Source: Paracoccaceae bacterium (GTDB lineage Bacteria > Pseudomonadota > Alphaproteobacteria > Rhodobacterales > Rhodobacteraceae). From it: a stretch of 64,000 nucleotides of DNA. Made by a program: the position numbers and the translations under genes. Where the stretch lies: contig PAPN01000014.1 of the NCBI GenBank assembly GCA_002708925.1, forward strand, positions 279,637 through 343,636, read 5' to 3'. Below are positions 26,136-35,809 of this stretch, one piece after another; positions within the stretch are counted from its first letter, which is position 1; the number at the start of each line of letters is the position of its first letter. The notes under the pieces were generated by a model. It saw nothing but the letters and a program-made list of their open reading frames with translations. It was not told the origin of the DNA and did not search any database.

Positions 26136-28163
26136 TCAGCGCTGGTAGGCGACCATGGTCAGCAGTTCGTATTCGGCGACCTGCTCGTTGTCCTGGTTGG
26201 TCAGGGTCGCGTTCCAGGCAACCTCGCCATAGTCATTCGTGCGCTTGGTTTTGCGCTTGCAGGTCAGGGCAACCTTGATGCTGTCACCAGCACTGACGGG
26301 TTTCTGGAAGGACAGACCGTTCAGCCCCGTATTGGCCAGAACCGGGCCTTCGTTCGGTTCCACGAACAGGCCCGCAGCAAAGGACAACAGCAGGTACCCA
26401 TGCGCCACCCGGCCAGGGAAGAACGGGTTTCGCTGCGCCGCGTTCTCGTCCATGTGGGCATAGAACGTGTCGCCGGTGAAATGGGCGAAATGCTCGATAT
26501 CCTCCATCGAAATCGTGCGCGAGCCCGTGTGAATCGTCTCGCCGATCTGGATTTCGTTGAACGTCCGCTGGAACGGATGGGTCGGGTTTTCTGACTGCGG
26601 AGCGCCCTTGATCCAGGTGCCGGTGATGGCGCTGATGATCTCGGGCGTGCCCTGGATCGCGGTGCGCTGTAGGTAGTGTTTCACGCCGCGAATGCCGCCC
26701 AGTTCCTCGCCGCCGCCGGCGCGGCCGGGGCCACCGTGGACCATATGCGGCATGGGCGCGCCGTGGCCCGTCGCCTCGCGTCCGGTGTCGCGGTTGTTGA
26801 TGTACAGCCGTCCATGCCAGGCCGCGCTGGTCAGGGTGATGTCGCGCGCAATCGCCGGATCATGGGTAAAGACCGAGGCCACCAGAGAGCCCTCGCCGCG
26901 GTTCGCCAGCGCCGCCGCATGGGCCGTGTCGCGATAGGGCAGGATGGTCGATACGGGGCCGAATGCCTCGACCGAGTGGATGATTTCCGCGCCGTCCGGA
27001 TCGTCGCATTGGAACAGGGTCGGCGGGATAAAGGCGGCCTGGGCATCCGCGTCCACGGGCTGGAACCCGTCCAGAGCGCCGCAGATCTGACGCGCCTCGG
27101 TGCCGATCTGCGCGGCCTTGGCCAGCACGTCCGATTTCTGCGCCATCGATGCCAAGGCCCCCATGCGTACGCCTTCGGAATCTGGGTGGCCGACGGTGAT
27201 CGTGGCCAGTTTTGCCGACAGGGCCTGGGCCACCGTATCGGCCATGTGATCGGGCACCAGCAGGCGGCGCATGGCGGTACATTTCTGTCCGGCCTTGGTG
27301 GTGATCTCGGTCACGGCTTCTTTGATGAACAGCGCGAATTCGGGGCTGTCCGTATCGGCATCCACGCCCAGGATCGAGGCGTTCAGGCTGTCTTGTTCCG
27401 CTAGGAAACGGGTCGAGTTCTGGATCAGCGCAGGCGTCGTGCGCAGCATCTGCGCGGTGTCGGCCGAGCCGGTGAAGCTGACCACATCCTGCGGGCCCAT
27501 CTTGTCCAGCAGATCGCCGGTGCGGCCGATGATCAACTGCACGGCACCCTCGGGCAGCAGGCCCGATTCGATGATCATGCGGAAACAGGCTTCGGTCAGG
27601 TAACAGGTCTGCGTCGCCGGTTTCACGATCGCAGGCACGCCAGCCAGTAAGGTGGGGGCCAGCTTTTCCAGCATGCCCCAGACGGGGAAGTTGAACGCGT
27701 TGATATGGACAGCGACACCTTGCAGAGGTGTTGCAATATGTTGCCCAATGAAGGCACCGGTGCGGCCCAGCTGCTCGACCTCGCCATCGGCATAGACCTG
27801 CGCATCCGGCAGTTCGCGGCGGCCCTTCGAAGCATAGACGAATAGCGTCCCAATCCCACCTTCGATATCCACGCCGCCATCGCGCCGGGTGGCGCCGGTC
27901 AGGCCGTTGATCGCGTATAGCTCTTCTTTGCGCTGGCCGATGTATAGGGCCAGTTTCTTTAGAATTCTGGCGCGATCATGGAAGGTTAGGGCGCGCAGGG
28001 CTGGCCCGCCCACGTTGCGCGCATACTGTAGCATTGCGTCCGTATCCATCGCAGATCCGCCCGCCAGGGCAATTTCGCTGGCCGTGACAGGGCCGATGAT
28101 GGGGCTGGCCGCAGCGCCGGGCGCGATCCAGTTTCCTGCGATATAGCTTTCGGGTTTCAGCAT
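26136..28163 (-). CDS. paaZ: Bifunctional oxepin-CoA hydrolase / semialdehyde dehydrogenase
   Basis: Opens the oxepin-CoA ring made from phenylacetyl-CoA and oxidises the resulting aldehyde. The 675-residue protein joins an aldehyde dehydrogenase domain (about 1-510) to a MaoC-like hydratase (about 530-675; FTGDTFYAHMDENAA and GRVAHGYLLLSFAAGLF). E256 (LAEQDSLN) and C295 (AGQKCTAMRR) sit at the same numbers as in E. coli PaaZ, so dehydrogenase activity should be intact. This is not the dehydrogenase-defective variant used for tropone antibiotics. It is divergent from paaI, with a TetR-type dyad between them. Confidence 0.96.
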   Translation of the reverse strand: MLKPESYIAGNWIAPGAAASPIIGPVTASEIALAGGSAMDTDAMLQYARNVGGPALRALTFHDRARILKKLALYIGQRKEELYAINGLTGATRRDGGVDIEGGIGTLFVYASKGRRELPDAQVYADGEVEQLGRTGAFIGQHIATPLQGVAVHINAFNFPVWGMLEKLAPTLLAGVPAIVKPATQTCYLTEACFRMIIESGLLPEGAVQLIIGRTGDLLDKMGPQDVVSFTGSADTAQMLRTTPALIQNSTRFLAEQDSLNASILGVDADTDSPEFALFIKEAVTEITTKAGQKCTAMRRLLVPDHMADTVAQALSAKLATITVGHPDSEGVRMGALASMAQKSDVLAKAAQIGTEARQICGALDGFQPVDADAQAAFIPPTLFQCDDPDGAEIIHSVEAFGPVSTILPYRDTAHAAALANRGEGSLVASVFTHDPAIARDITLTSAAWHGRLYINNRDTGREATGHGAPMPHMVHGGPGRAGGGEELGGIRGVKHYLQRTAIQGTPEIISAITGTWIKGAPQSENPTHPFQRTFNEIQIGETIHTGSRTISMEDIEHFAHFTGDTFYAHMDENAAQRNPFFPGRVAHGYLLLSFAAGLFVEPNEGPVLANTGLNGLSFQKPVSAGDSIKVALTCKRKTKRTNDYGEVAWNATLTNQDNEQVAEYELLTMVAYQR

Positions 28164-28199
28164 TGGGGTCTCCTCGAACGGTTGTCCGCAGTATGTGGC

Positions 28200-28242
28200 A
28201 TTATAATTCCTATTGCAATACTATTGACCGACTGGTCGGTTT
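28200..28242. promoter_or_regulatory. paaZ/paaI divergent promoter with TetR-type operator
   Basis: ACCGAC (28227-28232) and GTCGGT (28235-28240) form a dyad around TG, overlapping a plus-strand TTGACC. On the minus strand TATAAT reads from 28205 to 28200 as a -10 for paaZ. The 12-mer ACTGGTCGGTTT at 28231-28242 recurs, inverted, at 33753-33764 before the TetR gene at 33721. A repressor here would control both directions. Confidence 0.6.
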
Positions 28243-28281
28243 TGTGCAAGCTTTGAATCGCGACGGGGAGGAAATACCGAA

Positions 28282-28716
28282 ATGACACCGCAAGAGCGCG
28301 CCGAGCGCAGTGCAGCAGCGATGTGGGTCAGGGATGTGGCCAGCCAGGCCGCGGGGATGACCCTGCAAGAGATCGGGCCAGGCCGTGCCGTGCTGTCGAT
28401 GCCGGTACGCGAGGATTTCCTGAACGGGCACCGCATCTGCCATGGCGGATACATCTTTACCCTGGCGGATTCGGCCTTTGCCTTTGCGTGCAACAGTTAC
28501 AATCGGTTGGTGGTGGCGCAGGAAAACTCGATCACGTTCCTGTCGCCCGGCCAGCCGGATGAGATCTTGACAGCCCATGCCCAAGAGGCGGCTCTGACCG
28601 GCCGATCAGGCGTATATGACGTCACCGTCACCGGAGAGGACGGCCGCAAGGTTGCTTTGTTCCGGGGCCTGTCGCGGCAGATCAAGGGCCAGCATTTCGA
28701 GGAGAGCGAAGAATGA
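28282..28716 (+). CDS. paaI: Hydroxyphenylacetyl-CoA thioesterase
   Basis: A hot-dog-fold thioesterase of 144 residues that releases CoA from stalled ring-hydroxylated phenylacetyl-CoA intermediates. The PaaI signature NGHRICHGGYIFTLADSAFA spans about residues 48-67, with the catalytic Asp in ADSAFA. Later NRLVVAQENSITFLSP follows the fold. GGGGAGGA precedes the ATG. It opens the plus-strand paa operon and overlaps the thiolase gene by 4 bp (ATGA). Confidence 0.93.
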   Translation: MTPQERAERSAAAMWVRDVASQAAGMTLQEIGPGRAVLSMPVREDFLNGHRICHGGYIFTLADSAFAFACNSYNRLVVAQENSITFLSPGQPDEILTAHAQEAALTGRSGVYDVTVTGEDGRKVALFRGLSRQIKGQHFEESEE

Positions 28717-29906
28717 GAGACGCATTTCTGTGCGAGGGAACGCGGACCGCAATTGGCCGCTATGGGGGGGCGCTTAGCTCGGTCCGGCCAGACGACATGC
28801 TGGCGCATGTGATCCGCGAGGTGACCGCACCTTTTGACGGGTTGCAGGTGGACGAGGTGATCATGGGGAACGCCAATGGCGCGGGCGAGGATAACCGCAA
28901 TGTCGCTCGCATGTCTGCCCTGCTGGCGGGCCTGGGAGAGAGCGTGCCGGGCACCACGATGAACCGTCTTTGCGGCTCGGGTCTGGATGCGATCGGCACC
29001 GCCGCGCGCGCCGTGAAATGCGGCGAGGCCGAGGTGATCATTGCCGGCGGTGTGGAATCCATGTCGCGCGCGCCTTTCGTTCAGGGCAAGGCCACCAGCG
29101 CCTTTTCCCGCAAGGCCGAGATTTACGACACCACCATCGGCTGGCGCTTTGTAAATAAGCAGATGCACAAGCAATTCGGGACGGATTCCATGCCCGAAAC
29201 GGCGGAAAACGTGGCCGCTGATTTCAATATCTCGCGCGAGGATCAGGATGCGTTCGCCCTGCGTTCACAGGAACGGGCGGCGGCGGCGATTGCCTCGGGG
29301 CGGCTGGCGCGCGAGATCACGCCGGTGACGATCCCGCAGCGGCGCGGCGATGACATCGTGTTCGATACGGATGAGCACCCGCGGATGACCTCGCTGGAGA
29401 AGCTGGCGAAACTGCCCACCCCCTTCCGCGAGGGCGGCAGTGTGACGGCAGGGAACGCCAGCGGCGTGAATGACGGCGCGGCGGCGCTGATCGTGGCCAG
29501 CGGCGCTGCGGTGGAAAAATACGGGCTGACCCCCAGGGCGCGGATTGCGTCCATGGCGACGGTGGGGGTGCCCCCGCGGATCATGGGGATCGGCCCGGCC
29601 CCGGCGACGCAGGCTTTGCTGGACCGGCACGGGCTGAAAATCAGTGATGTGGATTTCATCGAACTGAACGAGGCCTTCGCCGCGCAGGGGCTGGCCACCA
29701 TGCGGCAGCTGGGCCTGCCCGATGACGCGGACCATGTGAACCCGAACGGTGGCGCGATTGCCCTGGGGCACCCGCTGGGCATGTCGGGCGCGCGGCTGGC
29801 GCTGACGGCCTCGATCAACATGGTGGATGCGGGCGCCAAACGGGCGATCTGCACCATGTGTATCGGCGTCGGTCAGGGTATCGCCTTGATGCTGGAATCT
29901 GTCTGA
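28713..29906 (+). CDS. paaJ: 3-oxoadipyl-CoA / 3-oxo-dehydrosuberyl-CoA thiolase
   Basis: Cleaves 3-oxoadipyl-CoA to succinyl-CoA and acetyl-CoA, and the C8 analogue earlier in the phenylacetate route. The 397-residue product has the nucleophile C87 in NRLCGSGLDA, the NEAFA motif, GHPLGMSGAR with the catalytic His, and the second Cys in CTMCIGVGQG. It is also the PcaF type of the beta-ketoadipate pathway, and one enzyme often serves both. Translationally coupled to paaI. Confidence 0.93.
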   Translation: MRDAFLCEGTRTAIGRYGGALSSVRPDDMLAHVIREVTAPFDGLQVDEVIMGNANGAGEDNRNVARMSALLAGLGESVPGTTMNRLCGSGLDAIGTAARAVKCGEAEVIIAGGVESMSRAPFVQGKATSAFSRKAEIYDTTIGWRFVNKQMHKQFGTDSMPETAENVAADFNISREDQDAFALRSQERAAAAIASGRLAREITPVTIPQRRGDDIVFDTDEHPRMTSLEKLAKLPTPFREGGSVTAGNASGVNDGAAALIVASGAAVEKYGLTPRARIASMATVGVPPRIMGIGPAPATQALLDRHGLKISDVDFIELNEAFAAQGLATMRQLGLPDDADHVNPNGGAIALGHPLGMSGARLALTASINMVDAGAKRAICTMCIGVGQGIALMLESV

Positions 29907-29947
29907 GCCCAAAAACCATACGGCACCGTTTAGTGGAGGAACGTGCT

Positions 29948-31252
29948 ATGAAAGATCTATCGCCAAAACCCGGCGATCTGGAAGCGATCGAAACTGCCTC
30001 GCGCGATGAGATTGCCGCGCTGCAATTGCAGCGGATGAAATGGTCGCTGAAACATGCCTATGAAAACGTCCCCTTCTATCGGGACAGTTTCGATAAGGCC
30101 GGGGTGCATCCGGAGGATCTGAAATCCCTGGCGGATCTGGCCAGATTTCCATTCACGGTAAAGCAGGATCTACGTGACAATTACCCCTTCGGCCTGTTTG
30201 CCGTCCCACGCGAGCAGATCGCGCGGGTACATGCGTCCTCGGGGACGACGGGGCAGCCGACGGTTGTGGGCTATACCCGGAACGATCTGTCCATGTGGGC
30301 CAATGTGGTGGCGCGGTGTATGCGGGCCTCGGGGTTGCGGCCGGGGGATGTGCTGCACAATGCCTATGGTTATGGGTTGTTCACCGGCGGTTTGGGCGTG
30401 CATGGCGGGGCCGAGCGCGCGGGCCTGACCGTTGTGCCCGTGTCCGGTGGCATGACCCAGCGCCAGGTCCGCCTGATCGAGGATTTCCGCGCCGACGGGA
30501 TCACGGTGACGCCCTCTTATGCGCTGTCCATTCTGGATGAATATGCGCAGCAGGGTCTGGACCCGCGCGAAAGCCCGCTGAAGGTGGGGATTTTCGGTGC
30601 CGAGCCCTGGACCAACGCCATGCGCAAGGAGATCGAGGACGCCTTTGACATGCACGCGGTGGACATCTACGGCCTGTCCGAGGTGATCGGCCCCGGCGTG
30701 GCCAATGAATGCGTGGAAACCAAGGACGGCCTGCACATCTGGGAGGATCATTTCTACCCCGAGATCATCGACCCCAACACCGGCGAAGTGCTGCCCGATG
30801 GCGAGCTGGGCGAGCTGGTCTTTACCTCGCTTACCAAAGAGGGTTTCCCGATCATCCGCTATCGCACCCGCGACCTGACGCGCCTTTTGCCGGGCACTGC
30901 GCGGTCCATGCGGCGGATGGAGAAGATCACAGGCCGCAGCGATGACATGATCATCCTGCGCGGCGTGAATGTCTTCCCCACTCAGATCGAGGAACAGCTG
31001 ATGGACGTGCCTGCCCTGGCTCCGCATTTCCAGATCGAGCTTAGCCGTCCTGACAGGATGGACGTGATGACCGTCCATGTGGAACTGGCCGAGGGTGCCG
31101 GCAATCCGGACGCCGCCGCGCGCGATTTGTCGGGTAAAATCAAGTCGAATGTCGGTATCAGCGCCAAGGTTCAGGTGGCTGGGGCTGGCCAAGTGGCGCG
31201 TTCCGAGGGTAAAGCAGTGCGCATCATCGACAATCGCCCCAAGGAGAGCTGA
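29948..31252 (+). CDS. paaK: Phenylacetate-CoA ligase
   Basis: Activates phenylacetate with ATP and CoA to phenylacetyl-CoA, the first committed step and the source of the PaaX inducer. The 434-residue product has the AMP-binding motif SSGTTGQPTVVGYT (P-loop), FGAEPWT, DIYGLSEVIGPGVA and the C-terminal hinge near GRSDDMIILRGVNVFPTQIE. Size fits PaaK (430-445). The ATG at 29948 has GTGGAGGA 7 nt before it. The open frame back to 29858 lies within paaJ. The stop overlaps the TetR start by one base. Confidence 0.96.
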   Translation: MKDLSPKPGDLEAIETASRDEIAALQLQRMKWSLKHAYENVPFYRDSFDKAGVHPEDLKSLADLARFPFTVKQDLRDNYPFGLFAVPREQIARVHASSGTTGQPTVVGYTRNDLSMWANVVARCMRASGLRPGDVLHNAYGYGLFTGGLGVHGGAERAGLTVVPVSGGMTQRQVRLIEDFRADGITVTPSYALSILDEYAQQGLDPRESPLKVGIFGAEPWTNAMRKEIEDAFDMHAVDIYGLSEVIGPGVANECVETKDGLHIWEDHFYPEIIDPNTGEVLPDGELGELVFTSLTKEGFPIIRYRTRDLTRLLPGTARSMRRMEKITGRSDDMIILRGVNVFPTQIEEQLMDVPALAPHFQIELSRPDRMDVMTVHVELAEGAGNPDAAARDLSGKIKSNVGISAKVQVAGAGQVARSEGKAVRIIDNRPKES

Positions 31253-31827
31253 TGGCCCGCGGACTGGCACGCGATCACGACGAAAAACGAGCGGCCCTGC
31301 GCAAAGGGGCCGCCGTCTATTTCGCCGCGCATGGGTTCGACCGTGCCAGCATGACGGGCGCGGCGAAATCCTGCGGTGTGTCCAAGGCGCTGATCTATCA
31401 CTACTGGTCCTCAAAGGAGGATCTGCTGTTCGACATTCTGGACGATCACCTGGGGCAGCTACTGGATCTGGTGCAGGCCTCCGAAGGCGAGGGGCTGGGC
31501 AAACTGATCGCTGCGACTCTGACCGCCTATGAGGACGCGGATGCCGAACATAAGCTGCAAATCGACGCGCTGGACATTCTGCCGGACGATAAAAAAGCGC
31601 CGCTGATCGCCACGCAGCGCGCGCTGGTGGACATCATGGGCACTGCCGTTTTGCAGGTGCAGCCCACGCTGGCGGATGATCCGGCCCGTCTGCGCGCGGC
31701 GACAATGACGGTTTTCGCTATCCTGAACTGGTTCTACATGTGGCACCGCCCCGGCAAAGGCCTGAGCCGCGCCGCATATGCCGATCTGGCCACCGATTTC
31801 GTTGTGGGCGGTCTGCGCGCCCTTTGA
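31252..31827 (+). CDS. TetR-family regulator in the paa operon
   Basis: A 191-residue repressor-like protein with an N-terminal TetR helix-turn-helix (about 17-63: AAVYFAAHGFDRASMTGAAKSCGVSKALIYHYWSSKE, given here as one region) and a divergent ligand-binding C-terminal half containing NWFYMWHRPGKG. It starts at the last base of the paaK stop, so it is made together with the ligase and is probably a second local regulator (a PaaR-like role). Its ligand may be phenylacetyl-CoA or a downstream CoA ester. No operator was identified with confidence. Confidence 0.88.
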   Translation: MARGLARDHDEKRAALRKGAAVYFAAHGFDRASMTGAAKSCGVSKALIYHYWSSKEDLLFDILDDHLGQLLDLVQASEGEGLGKLIAATLTAYEDADAEHKLQIDALDILPDDKKAPLIATQRALVDIMGTAVLQVQPTLADDPARLRAATMTVFAILNWFYMWHRPGKGLSRAAYADLATDFVVGGLRAL

Positions 31828-31830
31828 TTC

Positions 31831-31860
31831 TGGCGCCTCGTCGTTTGGGGCGCGCCTTTG
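31831..31860 (+). terminator. Possible terminator after the paa operon
   Basis: GGCGC (31832-31836) can pair with GCGCC, and CTC with GGG further in, leaving one bulged C, followed by TTTGG. The T-run is short, so this is a weak candidate. The 12-mer TCTGGCGCCTCG that starts the structure is repeated at 31874-31885. Confidence 0.3.
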
Positions 31861-31867
31861 GTCGTGA

Positions 31868-33088
<1,221 letters not shown>

Positions 33089-33097
33089 CCTTAGCGT

Positions 33098-33721
33098 CTA
33101 TACGGCACCGTATCGTGCCAGGAACATATCGACCGCGCCGGTGACGATGCGGTCGATTTCCGTTTCTGAGAAGCTGGTGGAAATCCCAAATACCGCGCGC
33201 GGGAAAATGTCGGTTTTGCACAGCTCCAGGAATTGATCGGCGGCCAGGGTAATATCCGCGATCCGCAGCTCTCCGCGTTCAACGGCCTCTTGCAGGTATT
33301 CGGTCATGTGCTGGCGTGCGTTCAGCGGCCCGGATTGATAGAACTTCTGCCCGATCTCGGGAAAGCGAAAGGATTCCGCCACGCAAACCCGGAACATCTG
33401 CTGCGAGAAGCGGCTGATCAGGATGCCCACCATCTGCTGCGCGGCCTGGGTCAGGACTTCGCGCGCGGGGGCGGTCTGGTCAATCAGCTGAATCGAGGCC
33501 TCGGCCTGGCGGTTGCACTCGTTGCTGGCAACCTCGACGAAAAGCAGGCGCTTATCGGGGAAATAGCTATAAAGCGTCGCCTTGGACACGCCTGCGGCCT
33601 TGGCAATATCGTCCACGCTGGCGCCTTCGAACCCATCGCGCATGAAAATTTCACGGGCCCCCAGCAGGACCTGTTCGAATTTCCGGCCCGTCCGAATGAT
33701 GGGTTTGGTGGCTGTGTTCAT
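33098..33721 (-). CDS. TetR-family transcriptional regulator
   Basis: A 207-residue regulator with an N-terminal helix-turn-helix (about 15-60: ILGAREIFMRDGF-like start, then AKAAGVSKATLYSYFPDK) and a C-terminal domain of the AefR-like type (REVLTQAAQQMVGILISRFSQQMFRVCVAESFRFPE). It is convergent with adhC. A TetR dyad 31-46 bp before its start suggests autoregulation, and a 12-base stretch of that dyad is also present at the paaZ/paaI promoter, so this protein may control the paa genes as well. Ligand unknown. Confidence 0.88.
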   Translation of the reverse strand: MNTATKPIIRTGRKFEQVLLGAREIFMRDGFEGASVDDIAKAAGVSKATLYSYFPDKRLLFVEVASNECNRQAEASIQLIDQTAPAREVLTQAAQQMVGILISRFSQQMFRVCVAESFRFPEIGQKFYQSGPLNARQHMTEYLQEAVERGELRIADITLAADQFLELCKTDIFPRAVFGISTSFSETEIDRIVTGAVDMFLARYGAV

Positions 33722-33751
33722 GCTGTATTGCCCAAAGATTGTGCCAAATTA

Positions 33752-33767
33752 TAAACCGACCAGTTTA
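33752..33767. promoter_or_regulatory. TetR-type operator before the TetR gene
   Basis: TAAAC (33752-33756) and GTTTA (33763-33767) are inverted arms of a 16-bp imperfect dyad, 31-46 bp before the TetR start. Read on the other strand, its core ACTGGTCGGTTT is identical to 28231-28242 in the paaZ/paaI promoter. Confidence 0.6.
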
Positions 33768-33817
33768 GTTTCATCAAGTCATCCGGCGGGGTTGCGTGGC
33801 GGAAAGCAGCGTATATA

Positions 33818-33832
33818 TTAGAATCATTCTAA
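33818..33832. promoter_or_regulatory. Iron control element (Irr box) before mbfA
   Basis: TTAGAAT (33818-33824), a central C and ATTCTAA (33826-33832) make a perfect 7-1-7 dyad, 13 bp before the mbfA start. It matches the alphaproteobacterial ICE pattern TTAGAA-N3-TTCTAA bound by the haem-dependent regulator Irr, which is known to control mbfA in rhizobia. Its position over the start region fits repression under iron limitation. Confidence 0.8.
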
Positions 33833-33845
33833 ACAAGAGGCCGCC

Positions 33846-34820
33846 ATGCGTTTTCTGACCCACCGCCGTAAATTCCGGGACCTGTCCGAGCAAGAAGTCC
33901 TGGCGCTGGCCATTTCCTCAGAGGAGGACGACGCGCGCATCTACCGCAGTTATGCGCGGATGTTGCAGGCCGAATACCCGGATACGGCCAAGGTATTCGA
34001 GGGCATGGCCGCCGAAGAGGACGAGCATCGCCAGCGTCTGATCGATCTGCATGATCGCCGCTTTGGCAAGGGTATCCCACTGATCCGGCGTGAACATGTG
34101 GCGGGCTATTATGCACGCCGCCCGGTCTGGCTGGTCGAGAATCTGGGCCTGGAACGCATCCGCGAAGAGGCCGAAAGGATGGAGCAGGATGCCGAACGGT
34201 TCTATCTGACCGCCGCGCAGCGCACGACGGACGCCGATACCCGCAAATTGCTGGGCGATCTGGCTGCGGCCGAGGCTGGGCATCAATACACCGCAGAAAA
34301 GTTGCAGGCCGAGCATCTGAACGATGACGCCCGCAGCGCCGAGGACCGCTCGGCCCATCGGCAATTCGTGCTGACATGGGTGCAGCCGGGGCTGGCGGGG
34401 TTGATGGATGGCTCGGTTTCGACCCTGGCGCCGATCTTTGCCGCCGCCTTTGCCACGCAAAACACATGGGAGACATTCCTGGTGGGGCTTGCGGCGTCGA
34501 TCGGGGCGGGAATTTCGATGGGTTTCACCGAGGCGGCCTCGGATGATGGGGAATTGTCGGGGCGCGGATCGCCGCTTAAACGCGGGATTGCCTCGGGGGT
34601 GATGACCGCGTTGGGCGGGCTGGGCCATGCGTTGCCCTATCTGATCCCCGATTTCTGGACGGCGACGATCACCGCTTTTGTCGTGGTGTTTTTCGAACTG
34701 TGGGCGATTGCGTGGATTCAGAACAAATACATGGACACGCCGTTTTTCCGCGCGGCTTTTCAGGTGGTTCTGGGCGGCGCGCTGGTGTTTGCGGCCGGGG
34801 TTCTGATCGGCTCGGGCTAG
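33846..34820 (+). CDS. mbfA: Membrane-bound ferritin / VIT1-type iron exporter
   Basis: A 324-residue inner-membrane protein that exports ferrous iron and protects against iron and peroxide stress. The N-terminal half is a ferritin-like four-helix domain with di-iron residues in [20 protein letters not shown] and [10 protein letters not shown]. The C-terminal half (about 175-324) is a VIT1-type membrane domain with [12 protein letters not shown] and [11 protein letters not shown], the metal-binding first helices. This two-part layout is the MbfA arrangement of rhizobia. An Irr box lies directly upstream, giving a consistent picture of iron-dependent control. Confidence 0.93.
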   Translation: MRFLTHRRKFRDLSEQEVLALAISSEEDDARIYRSYARMLQAEYPDTAKVFEGMAAEEDEHRQRLIDLHDRRFGKGIPLIRREHVAGYYARRPVWLVENLGLERIREEAERMEQDAERFYLTAAQRTTDADTRKLLGDLAAAEAGHQYTAEKLQAEHLNDDARSAEDRSAHRQFVLTWVQPGLAGLMDGSVSTLAPIFAAAFATQNTWETFLVGLAASIGAGISMGFTEAASDDGELSGRGSPLKRGIASGVMTALGGLGHALPYLIPDFWTATITAFVVVFFELWAIAWIQNKYMDTPFFRAAFQVVLGGALVFAAGVLIGSG

Positions 34821-34864
34821 GGCAAAACCATTGACCGGGCGCAGCATCCTGTTACGCAGGTTGC

Positions 34865-35797
34865 ATGGTTGAGATTTTTCTGAAAACGCTGCCGTTCTTT
34901 GCGCTGATCGGATTGGGCTATGGCGCTGGCAAAACGCGGTTTTTCCCAGACGAGGCCACGGCCTGGCTGACGAAATTCGTCTTCTACTTTGCGCTGTCGG
35001 CGATGCTGTTCCGGTTCTCGGCGAACCTGTCCCTGTCCGAGGTTTTCGACCTGCCCTTTGTGCTGGCCTATGTGGCGGGGACCGGGGCGGTTTACGTGCT
35101 GGCGACGCTGATCGCGCTGATCCGCAAACGCGGGATCGAGGAGGCCGCCGTCGAGGCGCAATGCGCGGTTGTCGGCAACGTGGGCTTTCTGGGGGTGCCG
35201 ATGCTGGTGCTGCTGATGGGGGCGCAGGCCATCGGGCCGGTGATGCTGGTGCTGGCGGTGGATCTGATCGTCTTTGGCAGCCTGATCGTGATCCTGATCA
35301 CCGGCGCGCGCGATGGGCGGGTATCGCCTGCGATCCTGAAAACGGTGGGGCTGGGGCTGTTGAAGAACCCGATGATTGTCTCGATCACGGTGGGGCTGGC
35401 CTGGTCGGCGCTTAGGCTGCCGATCCCGGTGCCGTTGAACGAATTCGTGACGATTCTGGGCAATGCGGCCACGCCCGGCGCGCTGTTTGCAATCGGGGCC
35501 TCGCTGGCCTCGAAATCGGCCGAGCGTCTGGCGGTGGCCGGCTGGCTGTCCTTTGCGAAACTGGTGCTGCACCCCGCCGCTGTGGCCGTGGCCGCGTGGT
35601 ATGTTTTCCCGGTAGAGCCCTATGCGGCCAGCGTGATGATTGCCGCCGCCGCGTTGCCCGTGGCCGGCAATGTTTATATTCTGGCGCGGCATTATGGGGT
35701 TGCGCCGCATCGGGTGTCGGCCTCGATTCTGATTTCGACGGCGGTCAGCGTGCTGACGGTTTCCGCCGTGATCGCCTGGGTGACGGTGCCGCACTAA
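34865..35797 (+). CDS. AEC-family transporter
   Basis: A 310-residue membrane protein with about ten hydrophobic helices in two halves, of the auxin-efflux-carrier (AEC) family, which in bacteria moves carboxylates such as malate or malonate. Typical features are the N-terminal LPFFALIGLGYGAGK, the central GNVGFLGVPML with its helix break, and the C-terminal AAAALPVAGNVYILARHYG repeat of that motif. Substrate unknown. It lies 44 bp after mbfA and 12 bp before the nitroreductase gene. Confidence 0.88.
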   Translation: MVEIFLKTLPFFALIGLGYGAGKTRFFPDEATAWLTKFVFYFALSAMLFRFSANLSLSEVFDLPFVLAYVAGTGAVYVLATLIALIRKRGIEEAAVEAQCAVVGNVGFLGVPMLVLLMGAQAIGPVMLVLAVDLIVFGSLIVILITGARDGRVSPAILKTVGLGLLKNPMIVSITVGLAWSALRLPIPVPLNEFVTILGNAATPGALFAIGASLASKSAERLAVAGWLSFAKLVLHPAAVAVAAWYVFPVEPYAASVMIAAAALPVAGNVYILARHYGVAPHRVSASILISTAVSVLTVSAVIAWVTVPH

Positions 35798-35809
35798 GGA
35801 GGGGCCAAC

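Noticed and set aside
26136..28163. PaaZ as the defective variant used in tropone antibiotic synthesis
   Set aside because: E256 and C295 of the dehydrogenase domain are both present, so it looks like the full degradation enzyme.
33101..33112. TACGGCACCGTA palindrome next to the adhC 3' end
   Set aside because: It falls within the last codons of the TetR gene, between two convergent gene ends, so a promoter operator is unlikely. The likeness to the 4578 dyad is probably chance.
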